From Tropicimonas sp. IMCC6043 (GTDB taxonomy: Bacteria > Pseudomonadota > Alphaproteobacteria > Rhodobacterales > Rhodobacteraceae): DNA of 48,433 bases. Each line of letters opens with the position of its first letter. The first letter of the stretch is position 1. The notes beneath the pieces were generated by a model. The model made no database searches. It was not told the DNA's origin and saw only the letters and a program-made list of their open reading frames with translations. Both the position numbers and the translations under genes were made by a program. The stretch covers positions 1 through 48,433 of the forward strand of contig NZ_SELO01000029.1 in NCBI RefSeq assembly GCF_004146235.1, read 5' to 3'. Below are positions 16,571 through 23,930 of this stretch, piece by piece.

Positions 16571-16849
16571 ATGCGGTCCTCTCGGAAACGAATGACTTAA
16601 CTGTTTAAACCCATGCTAGATAGTGAGCGTCCCCGATGTTCGGCAAAGGTCAAATCCAGCCCCCTCAACCAGAAATTACCAAAAAACAGACACTTACAGA
16701 CGCGCCCGCAAAAGCGCTCGTAAGCTGTTTTTTCTTGCTCACCACTAGCTCACCAAATTACTCGTTCTCCAGACGCGGCTTTGGCGATCGCGCGATGCGC
16801 ATCGCGAGGTAGGCGAATCGGTCGATGAAGGGCACATGTGAGATTTAGT
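16571..16849. other. Intergenic region between convergent units, includes a terminator
   Basis: Lies downstream of hydrolase copy 2 and downstream of the exporter operon on the opposite strand. Apart from the hairpin at 16681-16733 nothing is recognised. It is AT-richer than the surroundings. Confidence 0.5.
16681..16733. terminator. Bidirectional hairpin terminator
   Basis: CTTAC (16693-16697) pairs with GTAAG (16720-16724), and CGC with GCG inside. AAAAAACAG (16681-16689) pairs with CTGTTTTTT (16725-16733), giving a T6 tract after the stem on either strand. The position between convergent genes fits a shared rho-independent terminator. Confidence 0.65.
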
Positions 16850-17050
16850 TCAGGTCGAAGGTGGGGAGGAAAGAGCTGAGATATCCGCAACCACTTCGGT
16901 TCCGAAACGCAAGGGCGGTTCCGAGGTCCGATTCGTGACCGGGAAGATTGTGCGCGCGGTGCTCGTGGTTTCGGGTGCCGGCGAGAACTCTCCGCGTTCT
17001 GCACAGGCAGCAAGGGTCAAGGTAGCGAGGACCGCCAGCACTCGGATCAT
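16850..17050 (-). CDS. Small lipoprotein, last gene of the exporter operon
   Basis: A 66-residue protein with a lipoprotein signal: hydrophobic helix then LAAC (C16), followed by a short threonine- and proline-rich tail. Its ATG overlaps the ATPase stop (ATGA), so it is translationally coupled to the exporter. The mature part is too short for a domain, and its role may be outer-membrane or periplasmic assistance to the exporter. A shifted reading of the same DNA is possible but lacks the lipobox. Confidence 0.62.
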   Translation of the reverse strand: MIRVLAVLATLTLAACAERGEFSPAPETTSTARTIFPVTNRTSEPPLRFGTEVVADISALSSPPST

Positions 17051-17742
17051 GGCGTGCGGTCGTCAACGATGCGCCCATCCTCCAGCGTCACGATGCGGTC
17101 TGCCAGGTCAAGGATGCGGTTGTCATGGGTGACCATCACGGTCGTCGTGCCGCGCTCTCGTCCCAGGGCCTTGAGCATCTCCACGACCGTTCGCCCGCTT
17201 TCCTTGTCAAGCGCTGCGGTCGGTTCATCGGCAAAGACGATCTCGGGGTTTCCGACGAGGGCACGGGCCACGGCGACCCTCTGTTTCTGTCCGCCAGACA
17301 GGCTGCCGGGCAGATAGTCCAGCCGTTCGCCCAGCCCGACAAGGCCCAGCATGTGATTGGCCGCCTCGACATAGGCCGCCGAGGCGCCGCCTCCGTGAAC
17401 TTCCAGTCCGATCAACACGTTTTGTCTTGCGGTCAGGCTGCCATGCAGGTTGTGGGCCTGAAAGATGAAGCCGAGGCGGCGGCGCAGCGCCACCTGCTCG
17501 GCGGTCCGGGCACCGTTGAGTTCGTGATCGAGCAGGCGCACCGATCCGCCTTGGACATCGCGAAGACATCCCATGAGTGTCAGCACCGTCGTCTTGCCGG
17601 AGCCTGAGGGGCCCATCAGGATCGTCAGGCTGCCGCGTGGAATGGTGAGGTTAACGTCGAAGATCGCCTGTTTGCGGGCCTCGTTCTTGCCGAACCAGTG
17701 GTTCAGTCCGGTCACGCGGATGGGCGAGGCGACTTTGTTCAC
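17047..17742 (-). CDS. ABC exporter ATPase (DevA/LolD/MacB-like)
   Basis: A 231-residue protein with all nucleotide-binding motifs: Walker A GPSGSGKT (44-51), the Q-loop region FQAHNLHGSLT, signature LSGGQKQRVAVARAL, Walker B EIVFADEPTAALD and the switch histidine in VMVTHDNR. It is closest in style to the DevA subgroup that works with an FtsX-like permease and a HlyD-type adaptor. It starts eight bases after the permease stop. It would energise export through the envelope or from the outer leaflet of the inner membrane; cargo is not visible. Confidence 0.93.
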   Translation of the reverse strand: MNKVASPIRVTGLNHWFGKNEARKQAIFDVNLTIPRGSLTILMGPSGSGKTTVLTLMGCLRDVQGGSVRLLDHELNGARTAEQVALRRRLGFIFQAHNLHGSLTARQNVLIGLEVHGGGASAAYVEAANHMLGLVGLGERLDYLPGSLSGGQKQRVAVARALVGNPEIVFADEPTAALDKESGRTVVEMLKALGRERGTTTVMVTHDNRILDLADRIVTLEDGRIVDDRTP

Positions 17743-17750
17743 GGCGGGGC

Positions 17751-18920
17751 TCAGAACAGATCGGCCGGATCGGCGGCCGCGAGCCTGCGCGTCGCGATGG
17801 CGCCCGACAGCGCGCAGGCGGCCATGGTGCCGGCGAGAACCGCAAGCGCCGTATCCACGGTCATAACCAGCGGCAGCCCGGTCGCGGTATTGAGCGCGGC
17901 ATAGAGGCCAGTCGCGATTGCAATGCCCGGCACAAATCCGAGTGTGGCCAGGATCAGTGCCTCTTCCAGTATGATTGAGATAAAATACCGATGGGGATAC
18001 CCTACCGCTTTGAAAGTTGCGTATTCGCGCAGATGGTCGGCGACATCAGTGGACAGGACCTGATAGACGATCACGATCCCGACGAGAACGCCGATGACGA
18101 CCCCGAAGCCGAAGATGATGCCAGTGGGCCGCTCGGTCCCCTGGTATTGCTGGTCCTCGGCGATGGCATCGGCCATGGACCGGACGCGAAGATCGCCGCC
18201 CAGATCCCTGCGCAGCCGGTCAGCCACCTGCGCCGGATCGGCGCCGGGAGCGAGCCGGATCAGAAGATGGTTTGGCGCGCCGGACAACCGCCGCGGAAAC
18301 AGGGACAGAAAGGTCTGGTCCGAGACCAGCATGTACCCATCTGCGCTGAAGCCGACGCCACCCGTGAAAGCGCCGGTCACGCTCAGGGTCCGCCCGCCGC
18401 CTTCGAACGTTAGGGGCGTGGTTTCCGACAACGTGGCGACAAGCCCCGGCTCCAGCCTGCGGGTCATCCGGTCGATCACCGCAGTGTCCGCCCGCATCAG
18501 CGAGGCCGCGTGGGGAGCCAGGTTCGGCGCGAGGAAATCCCCCTTGTCCGGACCGATCCCGAAGGTCTGGAGCGCGGTGTCCCCGCTCGTCCGTGACCAG
18601 GTTAGCGTGCCGATATACAGCGCAGCACCGTCGGCTACATCCGGATCCGCCAGTGCCTGCCACAGATGCTGGCGCGCGACGTTGCCACCATCCGTCATCG
18701 TGTTGGCGTCCGGAGCCGAGATCAGGATGTCGGCACGAAACAGGTCATATCCCTGCGCAATGGTTCCATTTAGCGCGCCGGCGATCCCTAGCTGGACGAG
18801 GACGAGCACGTTGGCAAAGGACACGCCCGCGATGGCGGCCGCGAGTCTGCCGCGCGAATGGGTCAGCTGAAGCCAGCCCACAGGGAGTCGTCCGAGAATG
18901 CGTTGGAGAAGCCGAGTCAC
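17751..18920 (-). CDS. ABC exporter permease (DevC-like, FtsX/MacB fold)
   Basis: A 389-residue protein. The first helix follows QLTHSRGRLAAAIAGVSFANVLVLVQLGIAGAL, a large periplasmic domain of about 220 residues comes next, and then three helices of the FtsX domain (IIFGFGVVIGVLVGIVIVYQVL, ISIILEEALILATLGFVPGIAIATGLYAAL, and a last helix at ALAVLAGTMAACALSGAI). This is the DevC topology. Its ATG overlaps the adaptor stop by four bases. The pair of proteins needs the adaptor upstream and an outer-membrane TolC-type channel, which is not in this window. Confidence 0.92.
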   Translation of the reverse strand: MTRLLQRILGRLPVGWLQLTHSRGRLAAAIAGVSFANVLVLVQLGIAGALNGTIAQGYDLFRADILISAPDANTMTDGGNVARQHLWQALADPDVADGAALYIGTLTWSRTSGDTALQTFGIGPDKGDFLAPNLAPHAASLMRADTAVIDRMTRRLEPGLVATLSETTPLTFEGGGRTLSVTGAFTGGVGFSADGYMLVSDQTFLSLFPRRLSGAPNHLLIRLAPGADPAQVADRLRRDLGGDLRVRSMADAIAEDQQYQGTERPTGIIFGFGVVIGVLVGIVIVYQVLSTDVADHLREYATFKAVGYPHRYFISIILEEALILATLGFVPGIAIATGLYAALNTATGLPLVMTVDTALAVLAGTMAACALSGAIATRRLAAADPADLF

Positions 18921-20104
18921 AGAGCGCCCTCGATTTCTATGTGAGCAACGGCTTCAAGGTTCGACAGACGCGCGGCGCGAGCAGAACTGTCGGCGTCCAG
19001 TCGCACCAGAACCTCAATAACGCGGGCATCCGTATTGGCCGCCGCGTCGTCCGAGACAAGGTTCTGCCGCCCGACGACAAGTCCGATCCGCTCCACTTGG
19101 CCGGTCAGGGGCGTATCGAGGGGGGCGGCGGTCAGTCGCACCGGCTGGGCTTCACGCACGCGTCCGATCTCGGTCTGGTATATCTCGACGCGCGCCACCA
19201 TCCGCTCGGTTTGGCCCAGCGTCATCAAGCCGTCCGAACCGGGCCGTTCGCCGGGACGGCTGTCGATCTCCAGCACGACGCCTGAGATCGGTGCTCGCAC
19301 TTCCGACCGGGCCAGGTCGCGCGCGGCGCGCTCGAGGTCGATCCGTGCTGCATCGCTTGCAGCCTGCGCGATGACGATGTCCGGGTGGGTGCCGATTTCC
19401 CCGGTGTCCCATCGCGCAAGCGTCGCGCGCGCCCTCGCCAGACCTTGCGCAGCCTGCGCCGCTGCGGCTTGCAGATCATCCAGTGTTGCTGCCGTTGTCA
19501 CACCACGCTCTGCCAGAGCCCGCGCTCTCGCGAGGCGGGTTTCGGCAATTTGCGTTGCCGCCTCAGCCTCGCCGACCGAGGCCCGCGCTTCCAGAAGGCC
19601 GATGCGGACCGTCTCGCGCGATTGGGCAAGGGCGGCTTCGCGCTGCACAACAGCTGCCTTCGCCGCGAGGCGCGCGCTTTCAAGAGCCGGGCGGTTGTCG
19701 AGCACGGCGAGCAGATCGCCGGTCGCGACCCGATCGCCTTCAGACACAAGGATCTCCGCTATACGCGCGTCCGCCGCACCGAAGGGGGGCGACACACGGA
19801 TCAGATCGCCGTCCGGCATCAGCCTTGCGAGCCCCAGGACAGGGCGGGACGCCTCGGCGATCGGGATAATCGCCTCGGATTGTGCCGGCAGCGTCCCTGC
19901 CGCCCCGTCCACAAGGTCTGCAAGGCCGGCGAAGGCCTCCGGTTCCCGCACGGTCGCAAATACCCCGCCAGTTACGAAGGCGGTCGCGACAACGGCAAGA
20001 ACCAGTAGTTTGCCTGCCCACTTCGAGCATGCACGAGCCATCTTCTTTGGAAGCTGGACTTCGAGCGGCAAAGGGGGGGCGCCCGGATCGACCTTCTTCA
20101 GCAT
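18917..20104 (-). CDS. HlyD-family periplasmic adaptor (DevB-like)
   Basis: A 395-residue membrane-fusion protein. One N-terminal helix (LLVLAVVATAFVTGGVFATV) anchors it, and a lipoyl half-motif lies around VSEGDRVATGDLLAVLDN. A long alanine- and arginine-rich coiled-coil hairpin follows (about residues 140-235), then the second lipoyl half (RSEVRAPISGVVLEIDSRPGE) and a beta-barrel. It bridges the ABC permease to a TolC-like channel. Its start codon lies just inside the end of the broken DoxX frame, so the two were once or still are coupled. Confidence 0.92.
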   Translation of the reverse strand: MLKKVDPGAPPLPLEVQLPKKMARACSKWAGKLLVLAVVATAFVTGGVFATVREPEAFAGLADLVDGAAGTLPAQSEAIIPIAEASRPVLGLARLMPDGDLIRVSPPFGAADARIAEILVSEGDRVATGDLLAVLDNRPALESARLAAKAAVVQREAALAQSRETVRIGLLEARASVGEAEAATQIAETRLARARALAERGVTTAATLDDLQAAAAQAAQGLARARATLARWDTGEIGTHPDIVIAQAASDAARIDLERAARDLARSEVRAPISGVVLEIDSRPGERPGSDGLMTLGQTERMVARVEIYQTEIGRVREAQPVRLTAAPLDTPLTGQVERIGLVVGRQNLVSDDAAANTDARVIEVLVRLDADSSARAARLSNLEAVAHIEIEGAL

Positions 20105-20376
20105 GTCAGACTCCCGGCCAAACGATCAGCACGATTTTGAGATGAAGTCGGCTGCCCGGGTGCAAGAGCCAGTTGAACCAGTGCCGGATGATATTGCGCG
20201 GCAAAAGGATAACGGAACCACCGTCCAAAGCCGATCTTTGCGAATTGATCGACGATTTGTGGAGCGCTAGCGAGCTTTGTACTCGCCGCTCCGCGAAAGG
20301 CGAGGGACAGGACGATCTGTCCGGCCATGCGGAGGCGCGGGCGCTCTGCGCCATTTGGTTGCCTTGGCGAATCCAT
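20098..20376 (-). pseudogene. Truncated DoxX-family membrane protein gene
   Basis: AAGGAG precedes an ATG at 20376. The product begins like DoxX: GQIVLSLAFRGAASTKLAS, then VDQFAKIGFGRWFRY, which is the conserved KIGxGxWFRY block. After residue 56 the frame departs from the family, lacking the second and third membrane helices, and ends after 92 residues. Another frame over the same DNA (ILLPRNIIRHWFNW) also reaches a stop next to the adaptor start. A deletion and frameshift in the middle explain both. It sits as the first gene of the exporter operon; a very short functional variant is less likely. Confidence 0.55.
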
Positions 20377-20398
20377 CGGTTTCTCCTTCGATCACCTC

Positions 20399-20454
20399 AA
20401 AAGTGGCCTTTGGGTCATTTTTGTCAAGATAAAACTGTCCCTAAGGTCATTTTT
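20399..20454. promoter_or_regulatory. Two tandem TetR operator-like sites
   Basis: Each site is an imperfect 24-bp inverted repeat. Site 1 is AAAAGTGGCC (20399-20408), a 4-bp spacer, then GGTCATTTTT (20413-20422). Site 2 is AAAACTGTCC (20431-20440), spacer CTAA, then GGTCATTTTT (20445-20454). Left arms share AAAAnTGnCC with 8 of 10 positions complementary to the right arm. They start 32 bp apart, three helical turns, so two dimers could bind the same face. They lie between the exporter operon and the TetR gene. Confidence 0.68.
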
Positions 20455-20493
20455 AATGTAATATCGAATCCAAACAGGTATTGAGGGGCATCG

Positions 20494-21138
20494 ATGGCAG
20501 AGACACGTCGCGGGCGGGGCCCGAGCCCGCAGAAGACGGCGGAAACCCAGGCGAGGATCTGCGAGGCGGCCCTGACCCGGTTCCTGTCAGAGGGCTTCGA
20601 GCGCACGCGGATGCTGGACGTTGCGCGGGATGCCGGACTCGCGAAAGGAACGCTTTACCTTTACTTCCCAACGAAAGAGGCGCTGTTCGAAGGTGTCGTG
20701 ACCGAGATGTTGGGCGGCGCAGTGGAACGGTTCGACCTCGAACCCCCAGGAGAGGACGAGCCAACGCTCGACTTCGTGCTTCGCGCGATGATGCCCCTTG
20801 TCACCGACGAGCAAGCCGAGCTGCGGCAGGCGCTCTTTCGGTTGATACTGAGCGAGGGGCAGAGGTTTCCAGAAGTGCTGGTCGCCTACCGAAAGGTCGC
20901 ATTGGATCCAGTGCTCGCGGCGGCGCGTCGGATCGGTGCCCGAGCGAGGAGCAGGGGCGAGATCCAAAGCGATGCGCTGGAACGCTTGCCGATGCTTCTG
21001 CTGGCGCCGGGAGTGCTGGTAACGATGTGGAACCACTTGTTCCCAGGCGAAGCGCTGGAACCTTCTGATCTGTTCAGAAGCTATCTTGGGCTACTGTTCG
21101 ACGAAGCTGACTCAGATAGGAGGCGAGGCCAACAATGA
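20494..21138 (+). CDS. TetR/AcrR-family regulator of the exporter operon
   Basis: A 214-residue protein. The helix-turn-helix is MLDVARDAGLAKGTLYLYFPTKEALFEGV (about 42-70), preceded by a basic N-terminal arm RRGRGPSPQ. The C-terminal helices match the AcrR-type ligand-binding group. It is divergent from the DoxX-HlyD-DevC-DevA-lipoprotein operon, and two operator-like repeats lie between. Autorepression plus repression of the exporter until a toxic compound binds is the usual arrangement; the compound is unknown. Confidence 0.9.
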   Translation: MAETRRGRGPSPQKTAETQARICEAALTRFLSEGFERTRMLDVARDAGLAKGTLYLYFPTKEALFEGVVTEMLGGAVERFDLEPPGEDEPTLDFVLRAMMPLVTDEQAELRQALFRLILSEGQRFPEVLVAYRKVALDPVLAAARRIGARARSRGEIQSDALERLPMLLLAPGVLVTMWNHLFPGEALEPSDLFRSYLGLLFDEADSDRRRGQQ

Positions 21139-21355
21139 CGCCGTAGCCCAAGGCTCGGAAATGGACTCGAGCAGTAAATCTCACAGCATATCATGTAGTT
21201 GGGTGGGGCTTCGGGGTGCGGGAACGGTGTATTCCCAACTGGAGGATTTTTTTGCGTCGGGCCCGTCCGCTACATGCAATGACGGATAAAGAGCGGACTT
21301 TCGTCGGGGGTATCGCCGAGGTTCACCAAGCGGACGAGGCAGACCTCTGTGATTG
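21139..21355. other. Short gene-free spacer between convergent regulators
   Basis: No gene. GAGCGGACTTTCGTCGGGGG near 21291 resembles the left module of the composite repeat (GACTTTCGTC, then GCGGACGA), and CAAGCGGACGA follows at about 21328. No terminator hairpin stands out. Confidence 0.35.
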
Positions 21356-22276
21356 TCAGATTTCGAGAACGCTCAAGACTTCGTTCGTTAGCCACAGAGT
21401 TCGCGGGTCATTGTCGTTTCGGCGGTGCCAGAAGACAGACACCGGAAAGCGCCTGGCGTCCACCGGGGGCTTTGCCGTGACGAGACCGAACGCAGGGGCA
21501 ATTGCATGAGCAACTCGGGCGGGCAGAGTGACGAGCGCACCTGACGCGGAGACCGCTGAGAGTGCGGGCAGGAAGGCGGGAAACCCGAGGACCACGCGGC
21601 GAGAGAGTCCAAGGGCGGCAAGCTGCCGGTCCACAATGCCGGAGAGATCTCCGGCAGGTGAGACAAGAACGTGCTCCGCCGTGCAATAAGCGTTGAGGCT
21701 GATCGCTGGCGCCTCGGGAAGAGCCTCCGGCCGCCCGGCGACGAGAAAGCCTTCGTCGTAGAGCCGCTGACCAGAGAGCCAGTCCGGGACATCCCACAGG
21801 AAGCCAAGAGCGAGGTCGGCCCGCCCATCAGCCAGCGCCGCCACGGCCTCGCCCCGGCCGAGGGGAAGAACCGACATTCGCAGGCCTGGCGCCGCCGCCC
21901 GAACTCTTGCCGCGAACGGCGGGATGAGAACGGCTTGCTCGGCGTCGAGAGCGCATACGCGCACGACGCCGTTCGCCCCCGCTGGGTTGAAACGGCGCGC
22001 GACCCCGAGTGCTCCCCTGAGTGTCTCCACAGCCTGCGCCACCGGAAGCTCGAGCGCGAGCGCCGTCGCTGTCGGATCCATGCCATGTGGGCGGCGAAGG
22101 AAAAGCTCGTCGCCGAAGATCTCGCGAAGGCGCTTCAGCGCTTGGCTGATAGCCGATTGGGTGAGGCCGAGTTCCACTGCCACTTCCGAAGCCTTCCGGT
22201 GCCTCAAGAGGCCGAGGAAGACCAGAAGCAGCGTCAGGTCGAGCCTTCTGAGTTCGTTAATACTTAAGTCAGACAT
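21356..22276 (-). CDS. LysR-family transcriptional regulator
   Basis: A 306-residue protein. The winged helix-turn-helix spans residues 8-65 (LDLTLLLVFLGLLRHRKASEVAVELGLTQSAISQALKRLREIFGDELFLRR), and a periplasmic-binding-protein-like effector domain follows. The pattern of the effector domain (SVLPLGRGEAVAALADGRADLALGFL) is like the NodD/LinR group that senses aromatic or phenolic compounds. It is divergent from the oxidoreductase operon by 72 bp, so it probably regulates that operon. The effector is not visible. Confidence 0.92.
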   Translation of the reverse strand: MSDLSINELRRLDLTLLLVFLGLLRHRKASEVAVELGLTQSAISQALKRLREIFGDELFLRRPHGMDPTATALALELPVAQAVETLRGALGVARRFNPAGANGVVRVCALDAEQAVLIPPFAARVRAAAPGLRMSVLPLGRGEAVAALADGRADLALGFLWDVPDWLSGQRLYDEGFLVAGRPEALPEAPAISLNAYCTAEHVLVSPAGDLSGIVDRQLAALGLSRRVVLGFPAFLPALSAVSASGALVTLPARVAHAIAPAFGLVTAKPPVDARRFPVSVFWHRRNDNDPRTLWLTNEVLSVLEI

Positions 22277-22348
22277 GATACGTATTCGTTTTCACTTTTA
22301 TCTCCTTGCGCCTAACTCCGGACCATGGCTTCGCGCAAGGAGAATTTG
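22277..22348. promoter_or_regulatory. Divergent promoter region, LysR and oxidoreductase operon
   Basis: A 72-bp spacer. It is AT-rich near 22280 (GATACGTATTCGTTTTCAC) and contains GATACGTATTC, which has a TACGTA core in a loose T-N11-A context, the kind of site LysR proteins bind. AAGGAG lies at 22338-22343, six bases before the ATG at 22349. Confidence 0.4.
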
Positions 22349-22978
22349 ATGCGGATATCAATCATCGGCACGGGAAGCGTGGGCACGGCTCTTTCACGCG
22401 GGCTGAGTGGCAAGGGCCACGAGGTCATGCTCGGCGCACGGACGCCCGACGCAGCAAAGGTTCAGGCAATCGCCGCCGGGACGCAGGCTGCAGTGTCCGA
22501 GCCAGCCGAGGCCGCAGCATTCGCTGACGTCGTCATCCTCGCCCTGCCCTGGGCGGCGATGGAGGACGCACTGTCGGGGTTGGGTGATCTCGCGGGCAAG
22601 ATCGTGATCGACTGCACCAATCCCCTCGGCCGTTCGAACGGCGGCATCGCTTTGTTGCTCGGACACACGACTTCGGGCGGCGAGACGGTGCAGCGTCTCC
22701 TGCCGCATGCGCGCGTGGTCAAGACGCTGAACCAAGTCGGCGCTGAATTGATGGCGGAGAATGGTCGCCTGTCCCACCGGCCCGCGATGCTGATGGCGGG
22801 TGACGACGATGCCGCCAAGGGCGCCGTGGCCGATCTCCTTCGCGACCTCGGTTTCGAGCCACTCGATGCAGGTGACATAACGATGTCCCGCCTGCTGGAG
22901 CCCTTCGCGCTCGTCTGGATCAACCAGGCGCTCGCGCGCGGAAAGGGCCGCGACTGGGCCTTTTCGGTCATATCTTGA
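22349..22978 (+). CDS. NADPH-dependent F420 reductase-like oxidoreductase
   Basis: A 209-residue protein. The Rossmann motif is ISIIGTGSVGTALSRGL (residues 3-19), with GARTPD after the second strand in the position that reads the NADP phosphate (arginine present). IDCTNPL and VKTLNQVG are the other landmarks of the coenzyme F420-dependent NADP reductase and NAD-binding-10-like group. In bacteria without F420 these proteins are usually of unknown activity. The ATG at 22349 has a good ribosome-binding site; an upstream ATG at 22325 does not. It is the first gene of a four-gene operon. Confidence 0.85.
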   Translation: MRISIIGTGSVGTALSRGLSGKGHEVMLGARTPDAAKVQAIAAGTQAAVSEPAEAAAFADVVILALPWAAMEDALSGLGDLAGKIVIDCTNPLGRSNGGIALLLGHTTSGGETVQRLLPHARVVKTLNQVGAELMAENGRLSHRPAMLMAGDDDAAKGAVADLLRDLGFEPLDAGDITMSRLLEPFALVWINQALARGKGRDWAFSVIS

Positions 22979-22991
22979 GAAGGAGCCCAGG

Positions 22992-23369
22992 GTGTCCAAG
23001 AACCTCCACGCTTCCTGCCATTGCGGTACCGTGCGGATCGCTCTTCCGTCAGAGGCGGCTGGCGTCCTCGCCTGCCACTGCGGCGACTGTCTGAAGACGC
23101 ATGGCAATTTCAACGCCTTCCTCGCAGCCCCTGTCGCGGACGTATCACTCGACGGCGCGGAAGCGCTGGTCTGGTACCAGTCCTCCGAGACCTCTCGCCG
23201 TGCCTTTTGCGGCACCTGTGGCGCGCGTGTCCTTAAAGAGGTCACGCCTACGGGGCGCTGGCTGATTTCCGCAGGCCTTGTCGACGGCCCGACCGGAAGA
23301 CGCATTATCAAGAACCTCTGGGAGCAGTCTATGCCCGACTGGTACGACCTGCCTTCGGTTGTCCCATGA
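22992..23369 (+). CDS. GFA-family zinc protein (short form)
   Basis: A 125-residue protein starting with GTG, with AGGAG ahead of it. Cysteine pairs match the GFA fold: SCHCGTVRI (C9, C11), CHCGDC, and FCGTCGARV, all in family positions. It would bind two zinc ions. It is shorter than the protein at 13442 and only loosely similar to it. Its ATGA overlap with the next gene shows it is translated together with the ABM protein. Activity on a formaldehyde-glutathione adduct is possible but not shown. Confidence 0.86.
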   Translation: MSKNLHASCHCGTVRIALPSEAAGVLACHCGDCLKTHGNFNAFLAAPVADVSLDGAEALVWYQSSETSRRAFCGTCGARVLKEVTPTGRWLISAGLVDGPTGRRIIKNLWEQSMPDWYDLPSVVP

Positions 23370-23794
23370 GCGACCCCGTCACCGTCGTCGTCCGCCGCAG
23401 GGTCCGGGCGGGATGCGAGGCGGAGTACGAGGCCTGGCTCGCCCAGCTAACCAAGGGTGTTGCACAGAATTTCGAGGGCTACCTCGGAGCCGAGTTCTCC
23501 CGGCCCCGGCCCGGCGGCGCCTATCGAAGCGTCTTCCACTTTGACAGACTCGACCATCTCGAGGCGTTCGAAAGCTCAGATTTCCGCACGCCAATTGTGG
23601 CGGAGGCCGCGGACTACTTCGACGGGGAAGCAGCCTGGGATCGCATGACCGGACTCGAGTTCTGGTTCGGCCTGCCACACGGTACGCGGATGCCGCAGCC
23701 TTCGCCGCACCGTATGGCGCTGGTTCTGATCGCGGTGATCTTCTTCCTCGTCCTAGCATTAAATCTCGCACTCGGCCCCGCCATGGCGGGCTGA
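23366..23794 (+). CDS. ABM-domain monooxygenase-like protein, ended by an in-frame TGA
   Basis: A 142-residue protein. The first 100 residues form an antibiotic-biosynthesis-monooxygenase (ABM) domain: VTVVVRRRVRAGCEAEYEAWL, then FHFDRLDHLEAFESSDFR, and WFGLP near its end. A membrane helix follows (MALVLIAVIFFLVLALNLALGP) and the frame stops at TGA after AMAG. The DNA beyond the stop stays open in the same frame: PLPLRILVTVATQVGQMTYLV and MSRLTPRIARFVYP, the second helix and tail seen in relatives, ending just inside the DJ-1 gene (stop near 23943). So this is either a recent nonsense mutation, a sequencing error, or readthrough. Confidence 0.8.
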   Translation: MSDPVTVVVRRRVRAGCEAEYEAWLAQLTKGVAQNFEGYLGAEFSRPRPGGAYRSVFHFDRLDHLEAFESSDFRTPIVAEAADYFDGEAAWDRMTGLEFWFGLPHGTRMPQPSPHRMALVLIAVIFFLVLALNLALGPAMAG

Positions 23795-23930
23795 CCCCTT
23801 CCCCTTCGCATCCTTGTCACCGTCGCCACCCAGGTCGGGCAGATGACCTACCTCGTCATGTCGAGGCTGACGCCTCGGATCGCCCGCTTTGTCTACCCCA
23901 AAACCACAACTCTAAGAACTGGAGAGAGAA

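Noticed and set aside
19035-20270. A 411-residue plus-strand frame over the adaptor gene
   Set aside because: Alanine/arginine/serine-rich antisense reading of the HlyD coiled coil; no motif, while the minus-strand gene has a clear family match.
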